DNA of 64,000 nucleotides from Zygnema cylindricum (GCA_037447655.1 JBBHKE010001934.1:130669-194668); one strand, 5' to 3'. Counted from the stretch's first letter, positions 45,724-58,274 are shown. Translations and numbers: made by a program. The notes: generated by a model not told the origin, from the sequence alone.

Positions 45724-46620
45724 TGTTGTTTTGGAAAGCTTTAGTCCTCTGTATGCCTCGGGTGTGAGGAGACTGAATGTTTTGATAAGTCCGTTCAGAA
45801 GTTAGCGACGAAGTTACTTCGTCGCTGGTATTGAGCGATGACATTTAATCGCTAAGTGAGTAACTAGAGAGTACACGGATTAAAACACTCTCGGAACACG
45901 CATAGGTACGACGGAGAATACATTCCAGAATATGCGTAGTCAGTTCGCGGATACATTTGGATGAGTACGGTTACACGCGGCATTTCATCTACGATGCCGA
46001 ATTGTGCATACGGACAGCGGACAAAGAATGCCAACAAATATGTCCAAGAGACGACCGGAGTCAATCTTCTATGACTCAACATGTACGGCCGACGTCGATG
46101 TAAATATTTGATAGAACAGAGCTTCGTCGTTTTGTTAATCAGTTTATTACAGTACCTCGAAGTATTTGGGTATACTCACAGTAATAGAGAAAGTTGGTAG
46201 TTAGCGTACGGCTGGTATGCCTCCGTACGATCAGTTGTGTAGTTTCAGTGTATAGAAGTAGGATTTAGGCAGTTTTCTTAGTTAAGAACACTGCATCAAA
46301 AACTGTATCAAGTTTTTTATAACTTTATCTGTAAATATCTCACTCACAAATCTGTGAACAGAATTCTGTGTAATTTTGTGAGTGTGTTCAACCTGTTGTT
46401 ATCTACATTGTAGTAGATGTAGGGCTATTGTGTCCTTTAATTTCCTTTTACACCCGCTGAAGTTGTTGTTTTAGACCAGTTTTTTGTAAAAGCTTCATGC
46501 TTGTTTTTACTTCTGGAAAGACTACTGCTGCTTCTTCATCGTCTTCTCTTCCTCATCGTCTTCTGTACCAGCAGGTGCTGCTTCCTCATCGTCTTCTGTG
46601 TCAGCAGTTGTCTCCGAAAA
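45724..46620 (+). repeat. LTR-like segment with gag-start-like frame
   Basis: Begins TGTTGTTTTGGAAAGCTTTA, close to the LTR start of copia element 1 (TGTTTTTGGAAAGCTTTAAG). About 770 bp later an ATG (46497) opens MLVFTSGKTTAASSSSSLPH, reminiscent of the Ser/Thr-rich Gag start of element 1. The middle has little similarity. It is probably the 5' end of a related, truncated element. It lies between unit 3 LRR exons and accounts for much of their wide spacing. Confidence 0.45.
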
Positions 46621-47473
46621 CAAATAGTAGTAACCATAGTGCCAATAAAAAGAGTAACACTAATGACCATAGTGCTAACAATAGTGCCTGTACCAATTTT
46701 AATAATAGTACTAATAATAATAATAATAAAAACTATCATCAACAAAATCATATATTAGTAATAATAAAAAAACTAAAAATCCTAACTATCAAATTCATCA
46801 GTTAGACCAAGAAAAGAAAGAACTGACAAGTATCTGAGGAAAAGAAATTATTGCAAATTGCAAAGTTGTCATATATCATAGCTTTTGCCAAGATTCACTC
46901 CCTTTCCCACCTATTGTTTCCTTTCCCCTTCCACTAAAAGAAATAATAATCCGCACAACAAAAAAAAAACAAAAAAAAATCAAAAGGTAAAAAAATAATT
47001 GTTAAATGTCGTATTATTAGAACACTGCCCATTTCTTTTTTGACTTCCACCTCATGACATAGCATTCTCCAATTCCTAATTTTTGCATATAAAATAAAAA
47101 AAACCCTTTAAGAAAAAAACATCAAGATTTTGAAAAACCTAATCAAATATTGAAATAACTCTATCTTTAGATTCACATTGAGAATCAAACTCCCACATAA
47201 AAACTTTAGAGCAGTTTCAATGATCTATTAGTCATAAAGAAAATTACTTTTATTCCAATCATGATCAACTCTCTCCCCCCTTTCCCCAGTAGCCCATAAG
47301 CCCTTGACTTTCCTATCTTCCACCCCTAAGTCACTTCGATTTCTATAAATAGATTTTCTTCAAAAAAAAATGGATTTTCATAAAATTCAACGTGGTAAAT
47401 TATTTTTAATACAGACCATTTCCAATTAAAATTCAATTTTGATGCGTAACACATCTAGTGTCATGTATCTTAC
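46621..47473 (-). other. Unit 3 intron
   Basis: Includes an AAT/ATA-rich patch (46620-46790) and a sense-strand purine patch (about 47270-47330 on the plus strand as pyrimidines). No gene. Confidence 0.5.
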
Positions 47474-47545
47474 ATGTATTGAAGGGATGTCATTTGAGTG
47501 ATGGATGATGGAATGCTTCCACGCAACTGGTTGAGAGGGAGATGT
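47474..47545 (-). CDS. Unit 3 LRR exon
   Basis: A 72-bp phase-2 exon, acceptor GTTACAG, donor GTAAGATAC. It encodes NQLRGSIPSSITQM and TSLQY. Open frame. Confidence 0.8.
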
Positions 47546-48473
47546 CTGTAACACCGAGCATCCACAAAACTAATCATAAAAAAAAATGTAAATAATTCAA
47601 ATTTCGAGGGAAGATAAACAACTTCAATTTACATTTTTTCCACACAAAATCATATTTGTTTGCACGCAACCACAATATTCCCTTCTTTACCCTCTCCCCC
47701 ATTTTGCTAAAACCTTCCACTCACTCTCTCTGTTTTTACAATAATACAAAAAAACAAAACAAAACAAATTAAACGAAATTGACATAACCCATTTTCAACA
47801 ACATATATAGATAATAAAAATAAAAAATAATGATAAAGAAACATCTTAAGAAATCATGCAAATTTTAATTAAAAGAAGTTCATTTTTCTAATATATTCCC
47901 CATACAGATTTATGCATAAGAATAATGAAAACATGTATGTTTATTTTTTTATCTCTTCCAACTTTTTATTTTCCTTCCCTCCAATGGTTTACATATATCC
48001 ATTTCAAATGACTAGAAATAAATAAAAAAATCATCAGCAAAGCCAACAGAAAATAGATATGAAATGGAGGACAAAAAAAAACTATTGCGTATTGGAAAAT
48101 TTACACACTTTATGGGTATTTACCCACTACTCCGTCCCCTTTCCCGTGAAAAAAAAATGCAAACCAAAAAAAAGAAAACCCAACAAAAAGAAAAACACAC
48201 TTTTCGATAAATTCGTGGTTTTCAATCCCGATCTAATAGTTTTTTTCCCCGGCTCATACCAGGCCTTCGCAACTTTTTTTGCCCTCTTTCAATAATTCAC
48301 TAAAATTTCTATAACTGAATATTCTTAACATAAAAAAATCGAATAACTATGCGACTTTTCAGAAATACTGAACTAAGACTTTTACAACCTTTAATCGAGG
48401 GAATTAGTTTTGTAAGATAACATTTCTATTTGAAGGGTACTTTTGATGTGTAACATGTAATTATGAGCCTTAC

Positions 48474-48545
48474 AATTGTTGGAGGGATTTCAGTTCACCG
48501 ATGGACCATGGAATTTTTCCGCTCAGCTGATTATTCCAAAGATTT
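48474..48545 (-). CDS. Unit 3 LRR exon
   Basis: A 72-bp phase-2 exon, acceptor GTCACAG, donor GTAAGGCTC. It encodes NNQLSGKIPWSIGEL and KSLQQL. Open frame. Confidence 0.8.
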
Positions 48546-49363
48546 CTGTGACACAACATTCACAAAACCAACCATAAAAAAAAACAAGAAAAACTCAAAG
48601 TTCGAGGAATAAAAACAATATCAAAATACAATATTCCGATTTACAATGGTATTTTGTTCGCAATACTCTCTTTACCCCTCCCCTCCCCTTACCTTCTCTC
48701 GCCCCTCTCTTCGCTTCAAGCTATCACTTATTTTAACCAATTTGATAAATAAATGAATGAACCAAAAATCAACAAAACTAATTTTTATCATTGTGTGTAG
48801 ATATTACACAAAAATGGAAGAATGATGAAAAAAAAAACAGCATTTCAAATCAAAATTTACATCTTTCTTTAATTTCTTCCTAACATACATATGCTTATGA
48901 ATTATAAATATATGGATATTCGTATCTACTATAATACATACATGTATATTTTTTCACCCCTTCTTTTTTGCTTTCCCTATCTTGTTTCAAACATCTCATA
49001 TTTTTTAAATGATAATAGAATAACACAAAAGCAAGAAAGGACGATTGGCAAGAAGTGGAAAAAAAAACAAACTATTGCAAAATATTATGTTCCCACACCA
49101 TAAATTTTCCAATCCACAACTGTTTCAGTCATGATCTCCACATCCCTCCCCCCTCCCTCTGCCCTCGTCCACCATTGAGTCACTTCAATTTCTATATTGA
49201 GATTTTCTCTAAAAAATACTTTAATAAAAAAAGAGTTTGCTTCTGCGAAACTTTGACAAGGTCACCAATTTTTTTACAAGAAACTATAACCATTGGGAAC
49301 ACAGTTAAATACGTAACAAAACCAGTTCTATACGTAACACAACCATAGTGGCATATGTCCTAC

Positions 49364-49435
49364 AAGATTTGGAGCGATGTCAGTTGACCGATAGATGATG
49401 GAATGCTTCCAGTCAACTCGCAACCAAATAGGCCT
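49364..49435 (-). CDS. Unit 3 LRR exon
   Basis: A 72-bp phase-2 exon, acceptor GTCACAG, donor GTAGGACAT. It encodes GCELTGSIPSSIGQL and TSLQIL. Open frame. Confidence 0.8.
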
Positions 49436-51543
49436 CTGTGACACCAAAACCAATTATTAAAAAAGTTAAAGAAAAATATTGAGGGAAAAAAAGCTCTATC
49501 AATTTACGATGTTCTCTTGCACAATCGCATTCATTCGCATGAATAATGATAAAAATAGAAAAAAACATAATAAATCATGTCAAATTTCAAATAAAACAAT
49601 ATAAGTTTCTCTACTATCCCCCCCACGTATACATGCATATGAATATGAATATATGTATATTTACATCAATTTTTTTTCATTTATCCCTTTGCTTTCTTTT
49701 CTTTGCTTCACACGTATCATTCCATTTGATATGAATAAAATGAAAAAGCATGACTATCAATAGAACAAAAACAATGATCTATGGATGAATTATGTATTTT
49801 CATTTGACTTGTGTAATTCTTCTCAACCGCTCTTTCATAAACTGCAATTCTATTTTGCAAAATCCATTCGTAACTCATTGAACTTTAAACTAACCATCTC
49901 CTGTAACAAAGTTACCCTTCAATACATGTCCAACACAAAAAAAATTGTTATTATGGTTATATTCACAAATTTGAAGTGTGGTAATATAACTCCTACAATT
50001 CCACATTGATTGCCATCGCCAAACGTCAAACTTGACGCCTTGAGGCACTTTGCCATACTCATTTGGTTTAACAACTAATTGATCTACCCAAAAAACTAAT
50101 GAAGCTGTTCATTTCTCCAAAATTGAGCAATTATTGACACCCAAAAATGTACCAGCAATCATCAGTATGCTATCTGGCACTAATTCTACTCATCTTAGTC
50201 GTCTTGCTTGACTTCCAACAAACAGGAGTTATAATCCATTTTTTTTATGTTTCCAAAAGAATGTTTGAGATAAGATCCTAAGATAAAATTGTGGCTTTTG
50301 TTGTGAGAGAGTGGATCATTGAGCCTTTACATACAACACGCCAAGTTGTTGTCGTACACATTGTGACACACCGTGTGTACCAACTTCGATAAAACTCAAT
50401 TTTTTTGAAAAGACAAGTTGAGAACTAGAATTTGGTTCGTGGACCAAAACCATCCATTTAACAACTTGCAAATCCGTTAACAGGGATGAGAAAATAGTCA
50501 ATGCACTAAAATTTACTTGTCCATATAATGAGGAAACCAATTTAGACAGTTTATTTGTCATAACCGTTAAGCGTTGCCTCAATCATCACATGACTTTTTG
50601 GTGTTTTTTTTCAATGAAATCACAAAGACCTCCCTAATATCGAGCCAGCCTGTTTTAACTCAAGAATTGATTTAAGTGATAAGCCCTTCCATGCTGAGAA
50701 TTGAAACATTGATTCTAATATTCCGTAGCTGTAACATGCTCCTTTTGCAGTAAGGCATTGCTTGGTCAGGCCTTTCAGCATTTTGGCATTTTTGGCATTT
50801 TGGCATTTTGGTTTTTTTTTTTTTTTTTTCAACAGATCTACTGAGTGCTTCGTCAAACATGATCTTTAGGGCCTCCCTCCCCCAATTTATAGGTCCACGT
50901 CCGTTGATACGACACCTACACTTGCACCTTGCAAGTGTGGCTTTCTTTCTTGAAAGTCATACTTGCCACCAAAGATATTCCCATCAACCTTCCAATGTTG
51001 GTATAGTGCAAATTGAAAGTCAATTATCGATATTCACAGATGGCCAACAAACATCGTCTTTCGGAAACTCACGAAGAACAGAGTCCTTATCGTCACCGTG
51101 ATTTGTTGGCAAAAAGGCACACTGAGGAAAGATTCGGTTGTACACTTGCCTAGTAATGGTTTTGCTTAGTTTGGACATCTGAAACGGAACATCTAATGCG
51201 AGGACGTCACCTTCAAAACCACACATTAGAATAGCCTTTGTCACCATCCAAATCCTTTTTAGTTCGAATGGGCCAAAGCTTTTAAACGACCATTTGAACA
51301 CGTATATGCACCTATCCACAAATGAGAAGATGTGCCACGCTGGAATGTAGATGCATCATTTCTTTCGAAATCGTTCATCTTGAATAACAATCGTCTACCT
51401 TGGAGAGCCATGAAGAGCCATGTGAGGTCTTGACCATATTTCCATCTTACAATTAACGATTTTTCAAAACAAATTTTATATGAAAACTACATGTCTCATC
51501 GAATTTGAGAATGTTTTGGGAATCTATTTAACCTAATAATTAG
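49436..51543. other. Unassigned sequence within the unit 3 span
   Basis: Minus-strand frames at 50582-50316 (FSSLLTDLQVVKWMVLVHEP) and 51319-51020 (QMSKLSKTITRQVYNRIFPQ) read like protein but match no family I know. They may belong to an old insertion in the unit 3 intron. A poly(T)/poly(A) run lies at 50813-50829. Confidence 0.3.
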
Positions 51544-51980
51544 TGTTGTGTATCGGCAAGGTTTTGCCGATAATCGATATGTACCTTCTTTTGGCTTGCC
51601 GATAATCGATATATTGGCACAATATATCAAGACCGGTGTTATCGGTTTTTAATCACGATAACACCGGTACTAATAACTGTTGGCGATAGCTGTACGGTTT
51701 GTACCGTACAATGGTACAGTTTATTATGTCGTACTGAACCGCTGTTATTCTGTTACACAGAGTACGGAACAGATTGTTACACGTGGCGTGCCATGCTATA
51801 TATAGTGAAAAATACAGTATATTGTAAAGTACTATTACACAGCGTACTATATTTTTTCCACTTATCGCCGATAAGGATTTTGTTGGTCTCGAAGCGATAT
51901 ATCGGGACCCCTCACCGTTCGATAGCCGATAATTATCGGTATCGGTGTTATCGCGATAAAAAACCGACCCCTACACAACA
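51544..51980. mobile_element. MITE-like element, 437 bp
   Basis: Ends are inverted: left TGTTGTGTATCGG, right (reverse complement) TGTTGTGTAGGGGTCGG, nine bases perfect. TTAG flanks both ends (51540-51543 and 51981-51984). Subterminal parts are rich in inverted cgataatcgatat-type motifs. There is no coding capacity, so it would depend on another transposase. The superfamily cannot be named from these ends. Confidence 0.65.
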
Positions 51981-52249
51981 TTAGTAATAATCATGCACTA
52001 ATCTATTCCGTTCAATTACATTTAATAATGAGCTTAATTTCTTTTAAGACACCGTGATCATTAGAGTTGGAAATGGACCGATTCGACGGAAAATTCAATG
52101 AATCGATTGGACCTTGAACCGATAGCGCCCTGTTGAACAATTTGATTTTCTGATAGGACTTCTCCGAATTTAAATTCCACGGGTGAAATTGGAAATTAGC
52201 TTGTCGACCACATTGTCGTAAATGGTTTATTAGTCAAGCCACGCAACTT

Positions 52250-55200
52250 TAAACGTGGTCTAAGCTTGTATGGTTGTATTCCAAACGATTGGAGAGGGGG
52301 CAACGAGGACCGAGGGAATCTTAGTGACGATGCCAGTACTTAGTGGTATGCTTGGGGTCGGCTTGGTGATCGGTTTCATTTACCACTCTTTGGGTTTCGG
52401 GAGTTTACAGGAGTGCCTCTGGACGCATTGGACCAATGTGGATATACGGCAATTGGCCCTATATATTGACCAGCTGTTGACTAGGGGAAAGGTACCAGGC
52501 ATGAGCGCCTTGTTCGTTGGGGTTCAGGTGAAGAGACCTACGGGTGGCTTTGCAGGCCAAAGAGAAATGTGTGGATGTGGAGCTACGTCCCATGGATTCT
52601 GCTAGGGATAAGACCAAATAAGGAGTCGAGTGGTGGAGAGGTAAACGAGGCAATAGAAGGAAAAGGCACGAGGGCCGCCAAACAAACAAGTTTCCGAGGG
52701 ATGTGATAGAGCAAGAGGGGACCTTCTCTTGGGGACAGCGATAAAAAGACGGTGAAAGGAGAACAAGCGGAGACTGATCTTTGTGAACGATAGAAGCCGC
52801 GGAGGTATCTTCCTCCTCAGGGTGGCTTAAAGAGGGTAATTTGAAGGCCAGAATGGGATAATCTCATAGGGGGCACTAGAAGATATCTTGAGGTGGTCTG
52901 ACGGCATAGGGGACTTGCTTTCCCTATGATGGAGGAATTAGACTGAGGTTCGGAGGCCGTTGTTCTTCCTAGAGAGTTGTAGGAGTTTAAGGGGGTATTC
53001 CAGTCTCATTAGAAGGATTTTAAAGAGCAGCTCGGGAGGATTTGGGCTTCGAGGGTGCATGAAACGAATGGCTGCGAGATTTAGATGAAAGGACCGAGGA
53101 GGAAGTGTATGAATTTGGAGAAGACCCCGATCAACCGTATTCTCAAGTGACTTCGGTTCCCTTTTCCTTGTCGGTAAAAGAGAGGATAGGTCATAAGGGG
53201 TAGACAGCGAGATGGGATCTCCCATCGGGACCAAAGTACCAAGGGTGAGGAGATTGCAAGGAATTAATTCACCTCCCTTGTGACTAGGGATGTAATATAA
53301 TCCTTTTGAAAAACCATCTTTTGATAGGGGCTAGTCCCAAGGAGACGTAAAAGGGTGAGGCCGTTAGAATATGTCCTCGAGAAGGCTGGGGCAAAAAGAG
53401 GAGCCAATACAGCTTTGAGAGACTAGACGAAAGGGAAGTGGTTTTGAATAGAGGTATGGGAATTAAACCGTTGAAAGGGGAACATTCAATCAGAACGTCT
53501 ATTACAGGCTGTGAATTGGATGAGGAGGCAATCTAGGAGAGCACATTTTGGAGGTAAGAACGTGGAGAACTACTTCCCAGTAAGGAAAAAAAGACAAAAA
53601 TTGCTGGAAGCATGATTCCCTCGGAGAATAGAAAAGAGGAGACCTTTAAGGGCAGTGGTCTCAGGTCGACAACTATAGAGCCTAAAGGGCTCGTTAGTAC
53701 ACTCCCTAGTTTTGCAATAGATAAACAGAAAAGCGGCTTTGAGGAAAAATAAGCTTTCACGTGGATTCCAAATGTGTGGCTGTTGGAACAGAACAAGCAG
53801 CTTTGAGGAAAAAAAAGTTTTCCCGTGGATTCCAAATGAGTGGTAGTTGCTCGAGAACCGCTTATTATCAGTTGTGCATTTTTTGGTTTCCACGTTGAAA
53901 GGGTGGTCAGATCAATGTGCAGAGTTCTAAAGCGAAGACAAGGTAAGGCGCCGGGCCGAGAGTCTACATAGCATGAAGATGAAAGCTGGAAATTTGCTAA
54001 AGAGGTTGGAAGGGTTGAGTTTTGGCAACGGAACTGAGACTACATGGCAAAAATGTGAGGAACTGAAGGGGTGCACCACGAGGAGCAAAAATAGGGAGGG
54101 CCCAGCTCGATCGCGAGCTTTACAAGCTCAAATGTGATTTTAGGGGCAATGTAAGAGAATTTCAATTCGGGTTATTAGGGATCTAAATGCCATCAGAAAG
54201 GAAGATGTTAGGGCCTGGGGAGGGACTGGCAGATGAGAATTGGATCTAGCAAAACTACTGCAGACAAGAGTAGGAAACTAAAGATTCCCGTGAGGGAAGT
54301 TAGACCGATAGAGTTTGTCAAAGATAGGGATCAGGAAGAAGATGAAGCCCCTGAATTGTAAGGGAGGGTTTCTCAGACTCAATGTGAGGGATGGGTATTT
54401 GGATTGAAAGCCTTCACGATTGGGAAGAGAAAGGATGAAACTGTGACAGGTGACAGACAGGATGGAAGTGATACTTGCGACAGCATTGATCAGTGTGGAG
54501 ATGTTTATAACAGCAACCTTAGCTGTGTGGAGAAAAATTCAAGCAGTAGCTTTAAGGAAAGGGCCCAAGGTGGCAATAAGGCACTAAAAAAGGGACCAAG
54601 GGGAAAGGAGTTGGTTAAGAGACAAAGCGGAGTTGCGAGCTATGAAGCAATAAAGGGTGGAAGCGTCTTATCAGGAACCAATAAGGGCGATAGCTGTGTC
54701 AGCTAGGGAATCAACGCAAGATTTAGGGAGCACACCTTCGACATCGGAGGGGAAGGACTTGCTTGCCAAGGGAGCACACCCTTGGAAACAGAGTAACAAG
54801 CGAAGGAAGAGCCTCTCCGATGGGTGAGACAGGGCAGCTCCATTAAAGAGTGCAAGTGAACTAATTAAAAGCACTCCTAAATGGAATGTAACATGAGAGT
54901 AGGAAAGCTAGGTAATAGGCTTTACATAGGGATATCCTTAAGACAAAGAATTAGTTGCCAACTACTCACGGTGGCCTCTGAGATCCAACTCTCCCTAGCA
55001 CGTCTTTAGTATTGAAAAATATGCAAAGGTAAAACAATTTGCTTAATTATATGCAGCTTCGGAAAAGTTGAAATTACAACAAATCTTACTTTTTCGGGAA
55101 CTATGGGGTAATTATTTTGAAGGGTTCTCCAAAATCAGGTCCACAAAACGATCACATGTCGCAACCATAGAGTATGCGATGCAATCCAAAAGTTGACCTC

Positions 55201-55880
55201 CAATCTACACTTGGGATAAAGCGCAAGACAAATGGATTAAGTACCGAATAAAGGGATCTTTTTGGACCCAATTCCTTTCTTAAGATGCTTTGATTGGTGG
55301 GCCCAAATCATGGTTTGAATGATTTATAACAATTGTGGGAAGAAAATTTAGTTACACATAGCTAGAGGTCTAAGATTAGGAGTTAGATTCAAAAAGAGGA
55401 ATGTCGAGATGCTACACGAAGTGGTGAACTCTTGTTTAGGTTTGCGGAAAGACACGAGTAACGAGAGGTAAATTTGGAGGGTTTTAGGACTAGATCTAGG
55501 ACATTCAGAGTTTCCAGCAAACACAAAGGAACAACTTTAACTGTGAAAAGGGCAGTGACAGAGAGGGGACATCATCTATATAGGCGGTTCTTTGACAAGA
55601 AATAGAAATTGGAATTCAGAAGGCCATGTCTGGTAGTACAAAGGACAGTGGAACGGGCAGTGCTAGAGTGGGGAAAATATCAGCAGAAGAGGTTCTACAA
55701 CCACAGATGGTTCGAATCCGGAAGGCTTTTAATAGTTTTCCTATAGAGGATAGTGGAATTGGAAAGAGCAACACCAAAGAGGGGGAATTCCATAGATTGT
55801 TTATTCCCCTCAAAAAAAATTTCGAGAGTTTTTCAAGCCACATCCGTCGGAGGACAATGGGAAGGGTAGCTTAAGGGTGA
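52250..55880. other. GC-richer unclassified block, probable old insertion
   Basis: The base composition differs from both flanks (more G on the plus strand). Frames such as 52270-52605 (from an ATG), 54404-54706 (from a TTG) and 55626-55874 (from an ATG, MSGSTKDSGTGSARVGKISA) show no recognised domain. A 64-bp tandem duplication lies at 53731-53858. It sits between the first LRR exon of unit 3 (56544) and the next (49435), so it is intronic if unit 3 is one gene. A degenerate non-LTR or other element is possible, unproven. Confidence 0.35.
53731..53858 (+). repeat. 64-bp tandem duplication
   Basis: ctttgaggaaaaa, then cgtggattccaaatg, occurs twice at an offset of 64 bp with a few substitutions. 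Confidence 0.85.
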
Positions 55881-56472
55881 ATTGTAAACACAAACAAGGG
55901 TAGAGAAGAAAGGAGGGGTTCCTAGACACAAAAGGTAACGACATTTGGTATAGCAATTCTCAAACAAAATTTCAAAGAGAATTTTGCCCAAACAACGAGA
56001 GTACCTCAGTAGGGATGTTTAATATATACACATTCAAACAATCTATTTACACCCACCTGAGCTTTAATTGCATCGGAAATGTCAAAAGCATCGAGGTCTA
56101 ATTATTAAGTACTACGAACTTCGCTTCATCCGTCGCATTCGAATATAACAATAAAAAAAAACTACCTGCTAAAACCAAATTTTTTTTTGTAAGGTTTTGG
56201 AACCCGATCAGTGTTGAAATTTTGTACACTGAAATCAACCAACCCAAACAACCATACATCCATATTTCCTATTCATATACATAATGTTATTTGAAGGCAC
56301 ATTAAGACATCATCCTAGTATCCAAGTGAAATTAAGTTTAAACCTTCCTCCTATCCTTATACAACAAAAATCAGATGCATATATTTTATCATTTTTCTCC
56401 TTTCTACAATCATGCATGTACCAATTCTTGTATGTTGCAGAAGATGTATTTCCCCTCCCAAAGTTCACTCAC
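55881..56472 (-). other. Unit 3 intron
   Basis: AT-rich sequence with short open frames only; nothing recognised. Confidence 0.4.
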
Positions 56473-56544
56473 AAGTAAGTCAATCCAGTCAGTTTCCCAA
56501 TCTCTTTCGATAAAGTTCCCCCCAATGGATTATTGTAATAAAAT
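56473..56544 (-). CDS. Unit 3 first LRR exon
   Basis: A 72-bp block in phase 2, donor GTGAGTGAAC at 56472. It encodes FYYNNPLGGTLSKEIGKL and TGLTYL, an LRR of a different subtype (GGTLSKEIGKL) from the IPSSI repeats further in. The bases before it read GCGCAC where AG is expected. It follows the N-cap exon (57843-57711) in the right phase. Confidence 0.6.
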
Positions 56545-57710
56545 GTGCGCCGCCCACCCCCATAGGTCATTGAACAATATCCCCTTATTCCTTCCTCCCA
56601 CCCACACCATTCTCCCACTCTTTTCTCACCACCCCTTTTACATTTGTTGACAAACAAGCTCCCACGTATTCTCTCAACAATCCACCCTTTCTCCCTCATA
56701 TAAACCAAAACAAAACTACCCCTTGTTATCTTTCACACCTTCTCCCCCCAACCCCACCTCTTATAAATGTGGATATTTTTTTTTGTTTCATTGTCATCAC
56801 CCTACCCTCCCCCCCCTCCCAAATTATACACTTCCCCCACTACCACACTCCCACTCTCACCCCGAAATGCCACCCCTGTGCTGCAAGGTGTTGGGAGGGG
56901 GGAGGGGGAGGAGAAGGGGGAAGAGAAGATAATTGTTTTGGTGGGGGAGAGGGAAGGGGGGATTCCCGTTTTCCACCACTACCCGAAAAAAAACTAATTC
57001 CCCTAAAAATCTTCTTAACCAACCTTCTTAATCCCTCAGCTCCCCTTTAACCTATAGGAAAAGGGTGCAATTACAACCGCACAAATAATGTTACCAAAGT
57101 CGTCATTTGTTCCTTTTTCCCCCCTCCTTTCTCCCCCCAACTATCCCTATCCACTTCCCCCTCAAGCCTCGCCAAGGCCTAAAGATTGCTTTTAAAGCCC
57201 GTCACAACAAAGAGTGCAGTCGATTATGAACGAAATTTCATTAAGAAAATCAGTGTGAAATTCAGTGCGAATAGGGAAAGGGGAGGAGGGAGGGAGGGAG
57301 GGAAGGTGTGAGGGAGGGAGGGAGAGAGCGAGTGAGGAAGGGAGCGAAGGAGGGAAGGTACGAGGGATGGAGAGAGGAAAGGTGTGATGAATGGAGGGAG
57401 GGAGCGAAAGAGGGAAGGTGTGAGGGAGGGAGGGAGCGAGTGAGAGGAGAGGTAGGGAGNNNNNNNNNNAAAGGAAGAGGGAAGGAGGTGCAATGGTGTG
57501 AAGGAGGGAGGGAGGCAGGGAGTGAGTGAGAGAGGAAGGGAGAAGGAAAGACCAAAGAAAGGAAATAAAGAAGTACGGAAGGAATATAAGTTTGATGGAA
57601 GGAGGCAAGGAAGGAATTACGCGCAACATCACAAATTTTAGTGCGAAATTGAGTGCGAAATTGAGAGTCGAATGTAACATGAAAGAGTGCACGCAGCCAT
57701 AGTGACTCAC
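56545..57710 (-). other. Unit 3 intron with purine tracts and a gap
   Basis: Contains G-rich sequence on the plus strand (56890-56960) and a long ggaggga repeat (about 57275-57620) that holds the second 10-N gap at 57460-57469. Proline/serine frames on the opposite strand are artefacts. Confidence 0.6.
57460..57469. other. Assembly gap (10 N) in ggaggga repeat
   Basis: Ten unknown bases inside a low-complexity tract. The true repeat length is unknown. Confidence 1.
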
Positions 57711-57843
57711 ATGGAATACACGTGACCGGATTCGTTGCATCTAATGGGTGCCGAAAACTCGTACGGTCCTTCTCCGTAACATTGGATCTTGGGGAAGTTC
57801 CCCGGGTTCGCGAAGGCCGCCCTCACCGCCTCCAGAGCCGCCT
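57711..57843 (-). CDS. Unit 3 exon 2: LRR N-terminal cap
   Basis: A 133-nt exon with acceptor CTGCTGCAG and donor GTGAGTCAC, phase 1 in and phase 2 out. It encodes AALEAVRAAFANPGNFPKIQ, CYGEGPYEFSAPIRCNESGH and VYS. The paired cysteines and the closing C-N-x-S-G-H-V-Y fit the N-terminal cap that precedes the first LRR in plant LRR proteins (EALLAFKAAL...C..SGRV pattern). The phase-2 exit joins to the 72-bp LRR exons. Unit 0 holds a diverged copy. No stop codon. This and exon 1 are the best evidence that unit 3 is a real, secreted LRR gene. Confidence 0.75.
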
Positions 57844-58177
57844 CTGCAGCAGCCGTACGGACAGTACGGACAGTACGGAAACACGCGTCAGGAGAAATTC
57901 AGAGACACCTTTCGCACGTGTGAATGAATACATGGACTGCACAGTGTTAGGAATTTCACTTAGGTTTAATTATTATTAATAACTATTACTAATAATTGTT
58001 TTTAATAACTTTTATTAATAATTGTTGTTAATAATTATTATTATTGTTAAGAATTAGGTTTTGATCTCGGTGTGGATTTAGCGCTTCCTCATAGAGTTAG
58101 AGTCATCTTTCGCACGAGTGAATGCATGGACCGCACGCTTGAGATGGGAAGAAAGGTAAAAGGAGGGGAAAACTCAC
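57844..58177 (-). other. Unit 3 intron 1
   Basis: Holds an ATT-rich patch (57965-58045) and a duplicated phrase, ctttcgcacgtgtgaatg (about 57908) and ctttcgcacgagtgaatg (about 58106), indicating a tandem duplication of roughly 200 bp. Confidence 0.6.
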
Positions 58178-58274
58178 TGTCTCGCTTCGCCATGGTTCCA
58201 TTGTAATATCCTTCTGTGATTGCCACGTGGCACACTAAGATCAGCAATGTCACTGTGAGCATGGTGGCAGCCAT
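58178..58274 (-). CDS. Unit 3 exon 1: signal peptide
   Basis: ATG at 58274 in strong context (GCAGCCATGG). A 97-nt coding exon encodes MAATMLTVTLLILVCHVAIT then EGYYNGTMAKRD, a hydrophobic secretory signal with likely cleavage near the EG. Donor GTGAGTTTT follows. It joins in phase 1 to the N-cap exon (A plus AG gives Lys). Unit 0 exon 1 has the same length, phase and start context. Upstream lie the promoter repeats at 58406-59000. The product should enter the secretory pathway. Confidence 0.8.
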
